Numbered from the stretch's first letter, positions 23,383 through 36,252 are shown. The stretch is 64,000 nucleotides of DNA from Ceratobasidium sp. AG-K (GCA_037039685.1 JAWNGF010000006.1:3224001-3288000), one strand, 5' to 3'. Made by a program: numbers and translations. The notes: generated from the sequence alone by a model not told the origin.

Positions 23383-24381
23383 CGAGTTATCGCTACGAGG
23401 TCACAGAGGTGGTGCGGCCCACCGCAGTAAAGAGTTTGGGCAGGGATGGTTGCAGGTTTTCAGGTTGTAATTGATGGGCGCCTCAATGCAGTGCATGGTT
23501 GCGCCCCGAGGCCCACCCTAAACCAGGGCCCGTTATATAATCATCGGTAGAGATCCGCCTTGAAGTCATCCACAACAGGTCCGTTCCTATATATGAGGAT
23601 CTAAAACTCTCCAGAGATACAACTAACTTCGTTACGCTTGCATATTAGGCCGGGGGCCGCGTTTGCTCGTCACACACACGTCGACTCGGTCCGAGCCGGT
23701 TCGCGAGCGGGCTAAGGTCTGAGCATTCTAGTTCCCCTGTGCCTACGTCTAGCTAGCGCAAACGGTAATCCGTTGAACAGAGCATCAGACACGCGCTCGT
23801 GACGTATCGTACCGCCCAGAGATCCGAGGGGGGAGGGTATGTGTGTCTGCCTCGAGCTTGGAATAACTCTGTGAGGGCTGGGTCGCCTCGACATGCGTTC
23901 GCTTACCTGCGGTCTTTCTTGCCCATACGCTTATTGGTGTTCCACGGTGGCATGCAATGGCTGTACAGCCGTACAGGAAGCTGTTGGTAATCCGGGGGGT
24001 GATAGCGTGGTAAGGGAGCACAGGCGAAAGGCTGAACCTCGGGTTGTCTCGGGGTGACCAGGATGTACTGGCTTGCTTGCCTCGCCCACCTCTTCTGGGT
24101 AATCGAGGATTGCGGATTAGTAGAGAACACATGTGGTTGCAAAGACGGCCCTGAGATAACTTCGTGGCTCGCGCTCTCGCGTGAAACTCGATTCAGACTA
24201 CTCTTGGCCTGTTGCTGCTTTAATTTTTTGCTATTTACTCCCTTAGTGGGACCATTGCGTTTCTTTGACACCGTGTTTTGGATCTGAAGGAGAGATAGTG
24301 TAATATTCCGCCGAGTAATTGTCCATTACTACCAACTGTACAACGTATGTTATGAGCTATAGGCAACGGTCCACACAATTG
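23383..24381. other. Intergenic, one possible fragment
   Basis: About 1 kb. On the minus strand 24287-23905 an open stretch follows a good acceptor (CTCTCCTTCAG) and encodes a basic Gln/Lys-rich then Pro-rich peptide (KKLKQQQAKSSLNRVS) ending before a GTAAGC donor. No upstream exon or family was recognised, so it is not called as a gene. Confidence 0.35.
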
Positions 24382-26201
24382 TTACGAGGTCTGATGAAAT
24401 GTTAGACAACGAATAGGGTAGTTTCTATAATAAGCTATACTCACTTTGGGGCGCCCGTTTGTCTTGCTTGCGTAGACCTCCATCGCTCGCAAGCGCTCCG
24501 TGAGAGTTGGGTGAGAATGGTGATACGCCGAATACCTGGTACACGAAAAAATTAGGCCCACTCCAACAGGACAATCGGCCAGAGAAAACTCACATCCAAT
24601 CAACCCAGACGGTCGACAAGTTCTCAACGTGTAATCCCACAAGGGCTCGACTCAGCCTCGCGCGCATCGTTGACTCTTCGTCGCTCTTGCCCGGTTCCTT
24701 CTCACCAGCTAGACCCTGTGCGTCGAGCTCGCACGCAAATTGGTCAGCTTGGTACTCGAATCGGCGGCTGAGCGCGTTGATGAGCATCCCGACAACAGAT
24801 TCAATGGGCGTGATGACCATTTGATAGAGCAGGAATGAGACGAGGGTGGGAGGCGTAGACCTATACACAAACAAGTTAGTAAACCCGAGCGAGCAATATG
24901 GGAATTTACGGTTCACCCACCCACTTCCAACCGGGAAACCGAAGCTAGCTAGCAGCGGCCACGAACGCATGAAAGGCGGGAAGACCGAAAAGAGGGCAAG
25001 TAGGTGGATTTGAGACACGAGCATGAGTTTCATCGGGTGCGAGTACTTCCAGTGGCCAAGTTCGTGCGCCAAGACGGCTTCAAGCTCATCAGGCTGGGAC
25101 TTCTTGATGAGGGTGTCGAAAAGGACAATGTGTTTGCTCTGTAATCAATTAGGAACCCGAAAATTTACATGAGTACACCAGTGCTCACCCATGGAAGACC
25201 ATAAAAGTACGCGTTCGAGTGAGCACTTCGTTTCGATCCGTCGATGACGTAGAGATCAGTCAACGGGAAGTTGAGACGGGAAGCAAGGGATTCAATCCTA
25301 GTCCTCAGCAAGCCACTCTCGAGAGGCGACAGCTTATTGAAAAGTGGCTGGATGACCGTTGGGTACAGAACGACCATGGTGAGTTGGAACGTAACCCTGT
25401 AAAAGTCTTACCCGTCAGTCGCTAAGCCGGAGCAATCGATATGAGCGAACGTACAGGAAAGTCATGAGCCACGGAACAAAGTTTGCTCCCGCCCAGTCTA
25501 CAATCTTCAAAAACCCAGCCATGAACGGCGCGCCAATCGCGAAACCAACCGCAATCCCCTTCAAAGTGTCAGCTACGAATAGCCCTGGAGTCATCTTGTT
25601 GAAACCATGCTTCTCCTCGACAACGAATGTGCTGTAGATCGAAGGAAGGAGGTTGGGAATGTAGTTGAGTAGCCAGAAAATGGTTCCAAACATGATCGAG
25701 TGGGTGATCTACGGGAGAAATTTTATCAATTGTTGCCCTGGGTTGAGATTAGGAAATCCTACGTACCTCGTACTCGGGCCCGTATCCAAACTTGGCCAAC
25801 ATACTCCCGGCAGCGCGCCACGACCACGGAAGCGCGCCCGAAGTAAGGATCACTGTCTCCACAATTTGTGTATACAACTTGGATACGACCCCAAAACGCG
25901 CCTTGTCCCGACCATATCGCTGCGACTTTTTAAACACCTCGTCGGTAAAGTGCGATTTAAGCGCCGGTGGAGGGAAAGGCTTCGAGTAGTTGGGGTACTG
26001 CCGGAATCTAAACTCGCTCCAAATGAGTGTTGGCTAACAGTAAGCTCGAGTAGGGACGTACATAAGATACGTCTCAAAGGCCCAGACGCTCCACGAAAAA
26101 GCTAACACGTAGCCTTGCCAGTTGATTGCGTCGGTCGAAATAAACCCAAGTTGGTCTTCGATCCCCGCCTGGAGGGCGGCGATGGGATTTTTCATCGACA
26201 T
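24382..26201 (-). CDS. STE24: CAAX prenyl protease STE24 (M48A zinc metalloprotease)
   Basis: ER/nuclear-membrane protease that removes the -AAX tripeptide from farnesylated proteins and, in yeast, also trims a-factor precursor. ATG at 26201 starts MSMKNPIAALQAGIEDQ. The multi-exon frame contains YVLAFSWSVWAFETYL, FRQYPNYSKPFPP, VEEKHGFNKMTPGLFVAD, the zinc motif HELGHW (25049-25066) within AVLAHELGHWKYSHPMK, and the third-ligand region RRFEYQADQFA. Several hydrophobic spans fit the multispanning STE24 barrel. The last codons may be spliced (AAA|GTGAGT...TCATCAG|ACC) with the same stop at 24382. No lesion seen. Confidence 0.92.
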
Positions 26202-26565
26202 CGGCGCGTCAAGTGTGGAACGAGCTAGAGGCCAAGTGGTAGATTTGTCGGTGTTTTATACGTCGAGGTCAGGCCGCATACACACTGTGGCCTTTCTGTG
26301 AGTGATCGACGTGGTGGTTGAGCGCGCTGGAGTTTGGAGCCACGTATCTGGACTGATCACGTAATGTAAATCCTGACTCATGCTGACTCAACGTGGCGCT
26401 GAAGTCTAATCTCCCGAACACACAAGTATCAGTTCATGGAAACACAGCGCAAGCTCAGTTTAATTCATCACAGGTCTATGAACATAGTCTTTCTACTAGA
26501 GCAGAACTAGGGATATATTCTTATTGGGTGCGAGTCTCTTGTCCAACGCCAACGCCCCGAATGAG
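26202..26565. other. STE24 promoter and carrier 3' flank
   Basis: 364 bp between two minus-strand genes; no gene seen. Includes the STE24 upstream region. Confidence 0.4.
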
Positions 26566-28086
26566 TTAAGAACGAGTCTTCTTGTCCCAACTGAAATTTA
26601 CGTCGGTCAGACAGTTGGGCTAGAGCTCGAACGCGCAAGTCACTCACAGGTCTAGGAATAGCTTCCACAAAATCGAGAACAATAGTCCCTGCAGTCCATT
26701 CGCCAAAATACGGGTCTTGAGGCCTCGTCCAAACAAACCACGCAGACCGTCTTGGACAACAACCAAACGTGCGGCCTCGGCTAATTCCAAAGTTAGAGCC
26801 CGTTGGAAAAACGCCGGAAGAATAACTCACAGTAGGACACTTGGGTGTCGTTGACCTGCCTATACGTCTTGACCACACGCAACGAGTTGGAGATCGAGTC
26901 GGATACGATCGACGCGCAGAATCCGATAAAGGCTAAGCGAAGTAGCCAAGGGCCGAGAGGATGCTTGGGTGGCTCGGTGAGGACATCGCTCAGGTAATTG
27001 TACTGGTTTTACGTATGAGTTGACTAAATGGATTATAGAACCGAGGAAGCTCACGGTAGCGAACCAGGGATAGTGACCGACAAAGGTCGCTGCAGCAGTC
27101 GCAAACGCACCCCACCACAAGGAACCGATTCCGTTGGTCTTGACACGTTGGCGCAGCAAAGCTGTGCCTCGGGCACCTTGAGCTTGGAGGGTGGTCTTCA
27201 GTGTATCAATTGGGGTGAGAATCATTCGGAACCCGGCAGCACTAGCGCTCAAACATCAGATTCCGACAAGAGCCACTGACGTCTGACTCACCAAGCAGAC
27301 GCAAAGATGGTCTTGATCGGGGCGGGCAGTTTGTTGAGGTACGAGTTGGATTGCAGGAGGGCCAGAATGCCGGCGTTGGCGGCCGTGTCACCGAATCTCG
27401 AGACTGGGCCTACCAACCAAATAAATTTCACAATAGCAATAGTTAAACTATCTTGACAAACCTTGAATTAACGCGGGACCAAGGCCGCGATAATATCGCC
27501 CAAAGCCACCATCTTCATAAAGCGTCTGCGTAGCGGTCGTAAATGAAGTACCGAAGCGGTACTGATAGTTCATGATGGTCCGAAGAGGCTACCATGGAGT
27601 CATGGATGAGCTTATATTAGTGAAATGATAGGAAGAAACTACGTACCATCAAGGTCAGAACCTGCAATACCATCGCTAACCCAAGTCGAACTCAGCCTGA
27701 GCTCGATAGATACTTGAATGGGAGCCATACCTGCAGCTCCACTTAAACCACCTCCCAACGCTCGCTTGAGTGCTCCCTTCAAATCGAACTATCAATCACG
27801 GGTTAATTAGCGTTGAATGAGCTCGAAATCGGTATCGCTGAGTCGGCTGAACACTCACCTCGACATCGTCGGCATCAATCCACCCCTTGATAAACACTCC
27901 AAGCACTAAAGCGCCAATAAACACCCAGAAAGCTCTCCATGCATACCACCCCGGAGTCCGCGGCTTGTCTGTTTCCGCAGTAGGTGTCTCACCCTCGGTG
28001 GGCGGGAGCAATGGAGTCCGCTCGTCGCTCGGCTCAACGTTGTTGGTACGGGTTCCGCCGTTCTCTGGATCACTCGTCCCAGTCAT
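26566..28086 (-). CDS. Mitochondrial carrier-like (SLC25 fold) membrane protein
   Basis: Multi-exon minus-strand gene from ATG 28086 to stop 26566 (WDKKTRS). An N-terminal acidic, Pro/Thr-rich region (SDERTPLLPPTEGE) leads to one hydrophobic span WYAWRAFWVFIGALVLG. The carrier-like body follows: repeats of small/aromatic helices with signature-like segments (MPLRTIMNYQYRFG, LTPIDTLKTTLQAQG with P-x-D-x-x-K, SLRVVKTYRQ, LKTRILANGLQG). These correspond to three SLC25 repeats, some degenerate. Such divergent carriers are common in fungi, and the substrate cannot be named. Localisation to mitochondria or peroxisome is inferred. An upstream in-frame ATG-like start up to 28164 is possible. Confidence 0.75.
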
Positions 28087-29090
28087 ACTGTTGTGGTCGA
28101 GAGCAGCAGGTGGAAGCGTGGGGAACCGAATTATAGGCCATATGGTCGCTCGGTCAGTCAGCAATCACGAAAGGTGCTGAGTGAGCCGATTAGGTGTCCA
28201 TCGCGGCTATTCATCAAACTTTGACCCTGGCCGATAAGATTAGATTAGATCAGATCATCAACCCTCAACGCATTTATTCTTCACCCCACAGCTGTCGGAA
28301 TACTTCCAACTGATGGACTTTACAAGTTAATATTCGGCTTGCAGGCGAGCCCAGAGCGGTACGCAGGAACAAGGATGGTATTACCAGAAGTGTGAATTGA
28401 GATTACACTTGGGTTCACATTCCATCCCGCCAGTCCCGAGCTGGTGGTGCGTGTAGGATCAGACCAAGCAGGACTGACACCCCAGTGAATTTCTCCCAGA
28501 TGACCGGTATGAGACCTTTGAGTACTCAACGTGTAAGATAGTCATACGACAGTGCTTCTCTCACGGCGGCCACAGCGCGGACCAACCCCGTGCAGCCACG
28601 CACCTCGGCGGAGCTGAGCATACGGCAAGGGGACTCCCCGCTGGGGACCAAAATTTAAGGACTCGGGCAGGTAAATTTCAAAGCGTTACGAGAGAACGTA
28701 TCATGGCAAATGTCCTCCTGGTGTCGATCCCACGAAGCTACCCATCCCATTCGAGTATGGGCATTACCATCTATGAAGACTGGTTGGACCGAACCTAAAG
28801 ATACCCCGGAGTTGGATTAGTAGTGGTCCGCCATACTTTACCTGATTATTTAATTTCTCTTCCCGGACCTCGCATATAGTTTATTTACCCCACCACACTC
28901 GTTGTGTAATATAGGATAATGCATTTGAACGACAGTACAAACGCAAAGCAATATCGGTAACAGGAATAGCCTCAACATCGAATCGAGTCAAAATCGTCAG
29001 CTTCATTAGACACCAGCGTCGTGAGCATTCGGAACAGTAAGAAACAAAGGGGGGGAGATCGCGTGAGGTGCTGCCTGCCGCTTGGTTTGC
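28087..29090. other. Intergenic, no supported gene
   Basis: About 1 kb between two minus-strand genes. A frame at 28320-28529 has no domain. It holds the promoter of the carrier-like gene and the 3' flank of the next gene. Confidence 0.45.
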
Positions 29091-30731
29091 TTAGATTCGC
29101 GACCTGAGCGACCAACAAGAGCACCGGTAGCCTGTGATGTATGCGTACGTCAGCAGAGCACTGTGCACGTCTCAATATTCAACATACCTCGATAACTGCC
29201 TTGCCCTTCCCCCTTGTCGGCATTGGGGTTGGGCTCGAGATCGGGTTCGGACGTTGACGCTGCTTTGGCCTTGGGCGCCGCCTCCTCTGCAGCCACTTGG
29301 GGAACGGGGTCGGGCTCGGACGATGGATCGTAATTGGGATCCTCGATAAGCTTCCCGATCAACTCGTCGTATATCTTCGCCAATCGAACCTTTCCGCCGG
29401 CGGCCCGACGAGCGGCAATTCTCTTGAGCTTGGTCATATCGGCGGAACTGATTGTTAATCCACGCCAGATGATCGAGGCCGGGCAGTTAGCAGGAGGTAC
29501 AGTGTGCACGGGAGGCGTCGCGGATGCAGCGGAGACGGGCGAGACAGAGACGGGCAGAACAGAGGGCCCTGCGGGCGCAGAGGGGAAGGGTGAGAGAGAG
29601 ACGGGAGGGGTAGAGGGCGCCACGGGCGCAGCTGGGACGGGAACGGTGTTTGGAGCGGGAGCGGGCGCGCGGGCGGGGACGGTAATTACTTGAGCCATGT
29701 CGAATGTGCCTCTATCGTCCTCGTCCTCGTCTATACATTAACGTTAGCATACGCATATATATAGATCATGGTACTTTACCGTCTCCGGGACCGTCAGAAT
29801 TGAGCGAGACCCCGCTCGGGTCCTTAATTGCCCTGGGGATGGATATGTCCATGTCGTCCGAGTCCCCAATGTTGAGGTCAAACACTTCGCTGTGGTCGTC
29901 ACACGGAGCTGCAGCAATTGGGCCAGGCTCGAGCGGCGGCTGGATCGGAACGGTTGGTTCGTTCGTCGTTGTAGTCGTGCCTTCTGAGGCCGGTGCTGGG
30001 TTCTTCCTGGACCTCCCTCGCGGTCTATGGGGCTTGATCATAGGCTCGGGCGGGGAGCCGCCCGACGCGATCAGCGCCGCCATTTTCTCCATCCTCTTGA
30101 CGGCCGACTTGGCCTGGCCGGACTTGTTGCGGAGGAGGAGTTGGAACGTTGCACGGGGTGCCCAATCTCCAAAGGGCTTGAATGCTTGTAGCTCGGGATG
30201 AACCTTGAGCAGCTGTAAATGTAGAATAGATGTTAGCTAACACTGTTAAGAGTATATTATGTAATCACCTTTCTGACGCACAGGTCGATGCTTCCATCTT
30301 CCTGTTGTTTAAATGATTTCTTGGTGTCGATCTTGTTGGTACGTTGAAGAATGAGCCAGGCAGCGTCCTATCGACATACTGGTTGTGAGCAAGGGTGATG
30401 GTGATTATGAGGAGGGTGTGATACATACCATCAGCACCTTGTAATGGTCGTTGCTGATCTCCATCGCGGCTTGGAGGTTGTATCCCTCGGGCGGTCCTCT
30501 TCCGACAGACCCGTCTGGTTTCATTTTGGCGACAAAGACAAGCGTCGCGGTCTTCGGGGGAAAGCCGGAGCCAACACACTCGCGGATACCCAGTTTGCCA
30601 TTGGCCACGGTTAACCTAAGACCTAGTCGTTTTATGATGTTCGAGGCGAGACGTACGGGGGACGGAGTGCTGAGATACTTACCATATGGCGCCAGCAACT
30701 TCTGGATGGATTCTGTTGAAGCTTTGGGCAT
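29091..30731 (-). CDS. Uncharacterised six-exon protein with proline-rich middle, 452 aa
   Basis: Exons 30731-30683, 30622-30429, 30367-30269, 30212-29780, 29730-29188 and 29131-29091. All are GT-AG, phases are consistent, and the total of 1359 nt is divisible by three. The N-terminal 110 residues look folded (LRLTVANGKLGIRECVGSGFPP, AAMEISNDHYKVLMDAAWLILQRT). Then follow a basic segment with HRPRGRSRKN, an acidic stretch (DDMDISIP, DEDEDDRG), an Ala/Pro/Val-rich low-complexity region and a helical part (MTKLKRIAARRAAGGKVRLAKIYDELIGKL). It ends in a Cys-containing tail. I do not recognise the family. Basic patches and acidic disorder suggest a nuclear protein, without further evidence. Confidence 0.7.
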
Positions 30732-31087
30732 GTTTGTGGCCACAAAAACAACGAACTCGAGATGGAGGAGGTTGGGGTGAACAACAACGGAGTGGTGGTG
30801 CGAAAGCAACTGGCAAAGTAGTCAAATATTGCGCCAAACGAGATAGCTCAGGGGCTAAGTGTGAGGGATCTTAATTGAATGTGACTTACTAGCTAGTGCG
30901 TGGGTGATTCTAGCCCCGCCCTGGGACTCTTGGTAATCCATGGAGTTTGGCAGTCCTTCAGTCGGCCCCGAATAATGACGCCTATATCCTTCAGAGTCAA
31001 TTAGCTGATGACACAGCCAAAGCATCAATGTTGGTTGGACTTCGGTTTTGATCCTGTACCGTGTGCCTTTTGAGGTTGTATGTACAC

Positions 31088-31417
31088 TTAGTTGAGCATG
31101 GAGAAACCCACAGCAAGTAAATATAACAGAGAAATTTTCATTTTTAAGACCACACTGCGGTGCCGTACCCACAAAGCGTACACCAATTGCAGTAATCTAT
31201 ATCTAGAGCTCATCGTGCGACTCCGCTCCCGTGGACCCAGACCCAGATGAGCCTTGGAAGTGATCATATGCACGAGCTCCGGGGTGCTGAGCACTTTGGA
31301 TGCGCTAGAATCGGTGTCATTGGGGCCGTGTGCCGTGGCAAGAAGGAATGGGTGATACCGCAGCACGTCATCAAGCATCGTCGTCAGATGGGCTGATGCA
31401 GTAGTTAACCAATCCAA
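31088..31417 (-). pseudogene. F-box N-terminal relic
   Basis: The minus strand encodes SSASKVLSTPELVHMITSKA, matching the start of the F-box genes at 33311 (SKALSIPELAELIS) and 34657 (AAKVLSIPELIRLIAS). The usual DLxRLSxxCR part of the F-box does not follow, and the frame ends early. Adjacent frames (31371-31658) show no continuation I can align. Probably a decayed family member; it could also be a divergent gene with missed exons. Confidence 0.4.
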
Positions 31418-31832
31418 AGATGGATTTCATCGCGCCGCGCATAATCAGTTGTGATCCAGTAACACCTTGTTCAGAGCGATTATTGATGTTAGGTTTGATT
31501 AGCTTCATGCCGGGAGCCAGGTATATCAAGACCTCAAGATACAGGGCAATTTTCGGTCGAAGGGTTGCATGACTGACCAGGTCTAAGCCGGGTTGCCGCC
31601 AGGTAGGAGAACAATTAGCAAGGTGGATTGCTGCGGTATCATATAGATATTTTATCAAGGAGCAATGGTAGACTTAGTGAGGCTTTTTTTTTCGGCTTGT
31701 GCCGGCGCGAGGAGGAGATTCGGCAACCCCGCCCGGGTGTTGGGTTTGTCGCAAGCGAGCTGGACCAGTTTCCAATTATGATGGGTCAGCTACGCTCGTC
31801 AAGCGCCAGACGAAAATCCAAACAAGTTTGCA

Positions 31833-33044
31833 ATGGCCGACCATCTGTCCGAAACAGTTGACGACTTGGTTGCGTCGATCGACGAGCTCGAGGATGTGCT
31901 AGCCCCTCTACTTGCCACCTCATTGCCCGACTTATCTACCCAGCTATCCGCGCCACTCGACAGAGCCAAGTTACAAGTATGGCTCTCGTACGTACTCAAC
32001 GACCTCGTATGGAGTAGGTGCACCCGTTTATTGTCGCAAGTACTCGACCCACTCATTTTGTTGTCAAGTGCACCTTAGGACGCGAGGTATCAATCCCAAT
32101 AATCTAGGCGCGGGGGAGACACACGACGTTGTCGGAGAGCTTGTATGTGTCAGCGACCTGCTTCGTTCAGCTAAACTAATTCCACTTGGGCAGGATCGCG
32201 TCAAGTCTTACTTTTCGAAAATCAAAGAGGCAGAGGACCCAGCGAAGCGTAAGTATTCACCGCGCTTGTTCGACGCATTGGCATTCCTAAGAAATGATTC
32301 TCACCCCAGGCAAATTGGCGGTTGACGGCAAGGTCGCGAATCGGTTTATTAAACATGCACTGTCATCTGCCATATCACCGGCTAACTTTGCTCCCAAATC
32401 CACTCACACCCGGTTTGACGAGAATGGAGATCCGGAACAACCAGCCCCAGCCACTACGTCCACGGAAGCCTCGAAGCCTGAACCGGAACCCGAGGATCCT
32501 ACTAGCAGCAGCAGCAGCGACGGAGAGCCCGAAGTCGGTACATGGAAAGCAAAGAAGCGTGCACGCGAGGCTGATTTGGCTCAGTCACACGCCGATGTGA
32601 AGGGGAGCGACGAGGACGAGCCGATGTCGGGCTGGGAGGAGCCTGGTTCGGAGAACGCTGCGTCGTCATCGACGCAGCCCGTAGCGTCAACAGTCGTGAC
32701 GGGGCGGCCAAAACGAAATAAAATCGATCCTTTTGCCGGTGAGCGCGCCGTTGAAATAACCACTACTATTCCTCATCCATATATCAACAGGTTATGATCA
32801 ACCGTGCGCCAAAACCAGATCGGGGAATGTACCGGCCTCCGTTCCCCTCTCCAGTCCAGAACTGGAAGATGCCAATTCTCCTTCGCCCTCCACTTCGTCA
32901 AGTGCATCGAATCCCTCTCTACATAAAAAGAAGCGAAGAGGGACGAGAGGCGGCACGAACAAGCGAACTAAAGAATTAGCGGACGGTGGCAAAAAGGGTG
33001 GTTTGGCTAGGGAAGCATTGGAGAGGGCCGCGACGAAAAAGTGA
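31833..33044 (+). CDS. LRP1: Exosome cofactor LRP1/RRP47 (C1D, Sas10 family), about 330 aa
   Basis: Nuclear RNA-binding partner of the exosome nuclease RRP6, acting in rRNA and snoRNA 3' processing. Exons 31833-32013, 32069-32142, 32194-32248, 32310-32738 and 32791-33044; the sum is divisible by three. The Sas10/Utp3/C1D domain covers the first 110 residues (VDDLVASIDELEDVLAPLL; LRTRGINPNNLGAGETHDVVGEL; DRVKSYFSKIKEAEDP; VDGKVANRFIKHAL). The remainder is acidic and Ser-rich, then a Lys/Arg-rich tail (HKKKRRGTRGGTNKRTKEL), as usual for RNA binding in this family. No lesion seen. Confidence 0.88.
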
Positions 33045-33310
33045 GCCGGTTAGAAACTATAGAAACATGCAACATGCTGTATTCTGTAGATCCATACGTT
33101 AACCGTGTCCACTACATGATTTTCCCACAAAACTAGGTGCTCATAGGCGTTTCTTGCAAGACTCATAATAGGAGAGCCAAATTTGGAAAATCCTCAGGGT
33201 CCCCATCAGCTCACAATTCTCTGCGCACTGGAACAAAGAAATTCTACTGCCTCCCTCTTCCATATAAACACCCCGTCTCTTTCGCCTCTCGTCCCGCATC
33301 AGTGTCCTCA

Positions 33311-34160
33311 ATGCACAGCTCCTCTAAGGCACTCAGCATTCCCGAGCTCGCGGAGCTCATCTCCGCCCTTGGTCGACGCTCAGATTTGGCTCGGCTCTCT
33401 AGAACATGTCGCGCTGCGTTCGATAACCTTGTCCCAAGAGTCTGGAAGAAATTCAATGGTACTGACAATTTATTGAGTCTAATAAAGGGTACAACTGTGA
33501 AGTATAGCGGAGATGGGAAACTCCTAGAAATCACGTGTATTGCAATTGCATCTGTTACCGTTAAAATGTCGCTGAGCCTTCCATGCCCTACCTAAAGGTG
33601 CCTAACGAGCATACCACTTCTATCGATCTATTTGAACGATTCGACTTTTATACACAACATATCGATAACTTTGCGACCTGCAAGAAGGACGAAGGCTGAT
33701 GTGCTGTCTCTGGATGGTCCCTCTTGAAATCGCGAGCTAATGATCATCCCCTTTTACCTGAGTTGAAGAAACCCTACGTTAACATCGCAGACCGGCCCGC
33801 CATCTCTAATCCCGAGGGGCTCCTGTGGATTACAGCGTTCGCCCATGACAAGATGGAGTCCGTTTCCATATTTCCTCCAACTCGGTGTTCCACAGGTGTC
33901 ACATACGCTGCCACTACATCACCTGAGTAGCATCGCCGAAGGCTGTCCAAGGCTTCGTACGATGACTCTGTGTTCCGAGGCCCAGGTCCATCCCCAAATC
34001 ACCCAAACAACGAACAACCTAGGGACGTTTCTATTCTTGCCTCATAGAAGCCCTGATATGACTACCTCGATGGATTACGGTAACTGCGTGAACTGTTGGT
34101 TTCCGAGGGTTGTCTCTCCTCCCAGTGTCTCCAAACAATCGGCAGACTTCCACACCTAGA
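33311..34160 (+). pseudogene. F-box protein pseudogene
   Basis: ATG 33311 opens a normal F-box start (SKALSIPELAELISALGRRSDLARLSRTCRAAFDNLVPRVWKKF). A short intron (about 33553-33597) lies at the same place as in the neighbour at 34657, followed by LFERFDFYTQHIDNF. An in-frame TGA at 33697-33699 then interrupts the protein. Homology continues (NDHPLLPELKKPY; TYAATTSPE) to another stop at 33930 and fades near 34160. The upstream copy of a tandem pair, inactivated. Confidence 0.7.
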
Positions 34161-34656
34161 ACACCTTTGAATACTTCCCAGTGGCTTTCAGCCGTACAGT
34201 CTCTCAGAAGACCAAGGTCTTGACTCACTTCCCTCCAATTCCTTCCTCGCGCTTCGTTATTTGTCGATGAACGAACTGGACCCCCCCTCCCCACCATGCT
34301 TGACTTGTTCAAGGATTCCGCGATGTTTTCATACATCATTCGCCCCGACATGAGCTTTCATTTAGAATATTTGGACGAGGGTGAAGATCGGGAAATGGGA
34401 CGGACGGGGGCGCTGATGAGACTAGGCCAGGCCAAGACCTCCGTAATTGTCTGCACCATTATCGTAGCGACGCCGCAATGAAAGTCTTGTTTTTGTTCAA
34501 TTTCATATATCCTTATTTGGCGCAATGCGTGGTTTCAATCCGAATGCGGCCGGGTCCAAACCATTCCTGTTCACGCAGGTTTTGCTTAGATCGCAGCCGG
34601 AATTTCACCAGAATTTGGTCCTTGTGAATCTGCCCACCACCACGCGCATCATTGGC

Positions 34657-36252
34657 ATGAATCACCCTCTAGCTCCTCAAGTCTCAAGGGCAGCCAAGGT
34701 CCTCAGCATACCTGAGCTTATCCGACTCATAGCCTCTTTTAATACGATTATCGATGGAATAGTTCCCGCCACCGCTTTTTTCATTGATCGGACAGATCTC
34801 GTTCGACTCTCTCAAGTATGCAGACAAACATTCAAGACTCTAGTACCGGCCATTTGGGAGAGCGTGTATGGAGCACAGAACTTGCTAAAGCTGATTATAT
34901 CTGCCTCACTTATATTCGATGGCGCCTCCAAGAGATTACTGGACGTAGTGAGCCCCGTCATAGATACTACATTTGTCAAACCTATTGACTCCGGTGGGAT
35001 TACGTTGTGCTGCGATCAATAGGTGCTCCCCGACTCCACGGACTGCATATACGAGCGGTTCGACTTTTACGCATCATACGTCAAGTACTTGGAGGTTTAT
35101 GGTGCCAACAAACTAGCTTTTGTAGTCAAGCAGTGGTCAACTCTAATCACCCGATCCGAGAATCGCCCGCTACTTCCTCATCTGAGGTCAATCATATTCT
35201 CAAGGGACCCTTCCTTTGGCCATGAGTACGACGAAGCTAGGTGGATAGATTGTTTTGCTACTATCACGACTACCGAGGTCATCACAACGTTTGATAAATG
35301 GGAGCCCGGGACGTTCACATATGCTGCCACGTCTAGACTCCTGGAGGCTATCGTCGGAAATTGCCCGGAGGTCAAAGTCTTAGCCTTACACCCCCATGAC
35401 GGATATGACGAATCCGGCTCTGATAGCCCGAGCGTGTCGATCGAGGCCCCAGTCAACCCCTGGTACCACCACGTTCAGTCCTTGCGGAGTCTGCGCTGCT
35501 TGTCTATCAGCAATGGATGGCTTTATCCCCCATCTCTGGAGGCACTTGGCCAAATCTACACGATCACAAGCCTAGAGATACATCCTGGGGACTGCAAAGA
35601 CTTTGACGTTCTCCACGATCTTGATACAATTAACCTACCTCCCCATGCATTCCACATACTAAATCGTCTAGTGCTCAGGGGAAACTGCCCGCTTACGACC
35701 GCTAAAATACTAGGCATTCAGGCGATGGTCTGTCATGTAACCCACCTATTCATCCGAGTTGGCCCAGATATAGATGAGGGTGAGGGAGAAGCCGGCGAAT
35801 TGGGAAACGATTTGCTTCTAATGCTCCATAACACACCAAACGTTCTGCAACTGACGATCGATTGCGAGGGGATAGCCACTGCCAAGACAGTATATCCAAT
35901 GGAGTCGCCCGCGGCGCTGGAAACCATGGCTGTGCTCCCATTACGAGCCGTTACCCTTGGTAACATTTATCTAGGACCAGCAGCTTTTACGGTCAACCTT
36001 GGATTTATCTGGCCTCATGTCACAACATTATCGATGCCGCATCAATATGCTTCGCTTAAGGAGCTGTGCCAATTTGCTAGCATGCCCCAACTGAGACGGT
36101 TGACAATCCTTCTTGATTTGACAACGGCAGACTACACACCCGACGATTATGAAGTGTCCCAGCTTCCACATGCTCCTCTATGTACTCTCGAGGGTAGTCT
36201 TGGTAGCAGCATCAGCCTAAATTTCCGGGTTATCGAGCATAACGCTAAGTAA
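34657..36252 (+). CDS. F-box/LRR-like protein
   Basis: ATG 34657 (an in-frame ATG at 34525 is also possible). An F-box lies in residues 10-65 (KVLSIPELIRLIASF, RTDLVRLSQVCRQTFKTLVPAIWESVYG). A 48-nt intron (34975-35022, GTCAAA...CAATAG) removes an in-frame TAG. The rest is about 410 residues of leucine-rich, irregular repeats (HLRSIIFSRDP, LRSLRCLSISNGWL, LRRLTILLDL). SCF-type adaptor function is the family expectation; the substrate is unknown. The intron position is shared with the broken paralogue at 33311, which supports splicing rather than a nonsense codon. This looks like the functional member of the local cluster. Confidence 0.7.

Noticed and set aside
23903..24287. Basic Gln/Lys-rich minus frame as a gene
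   Set aside because: It follows a good acceptor but has no start exon, no known domain and no resolved downstream exon.
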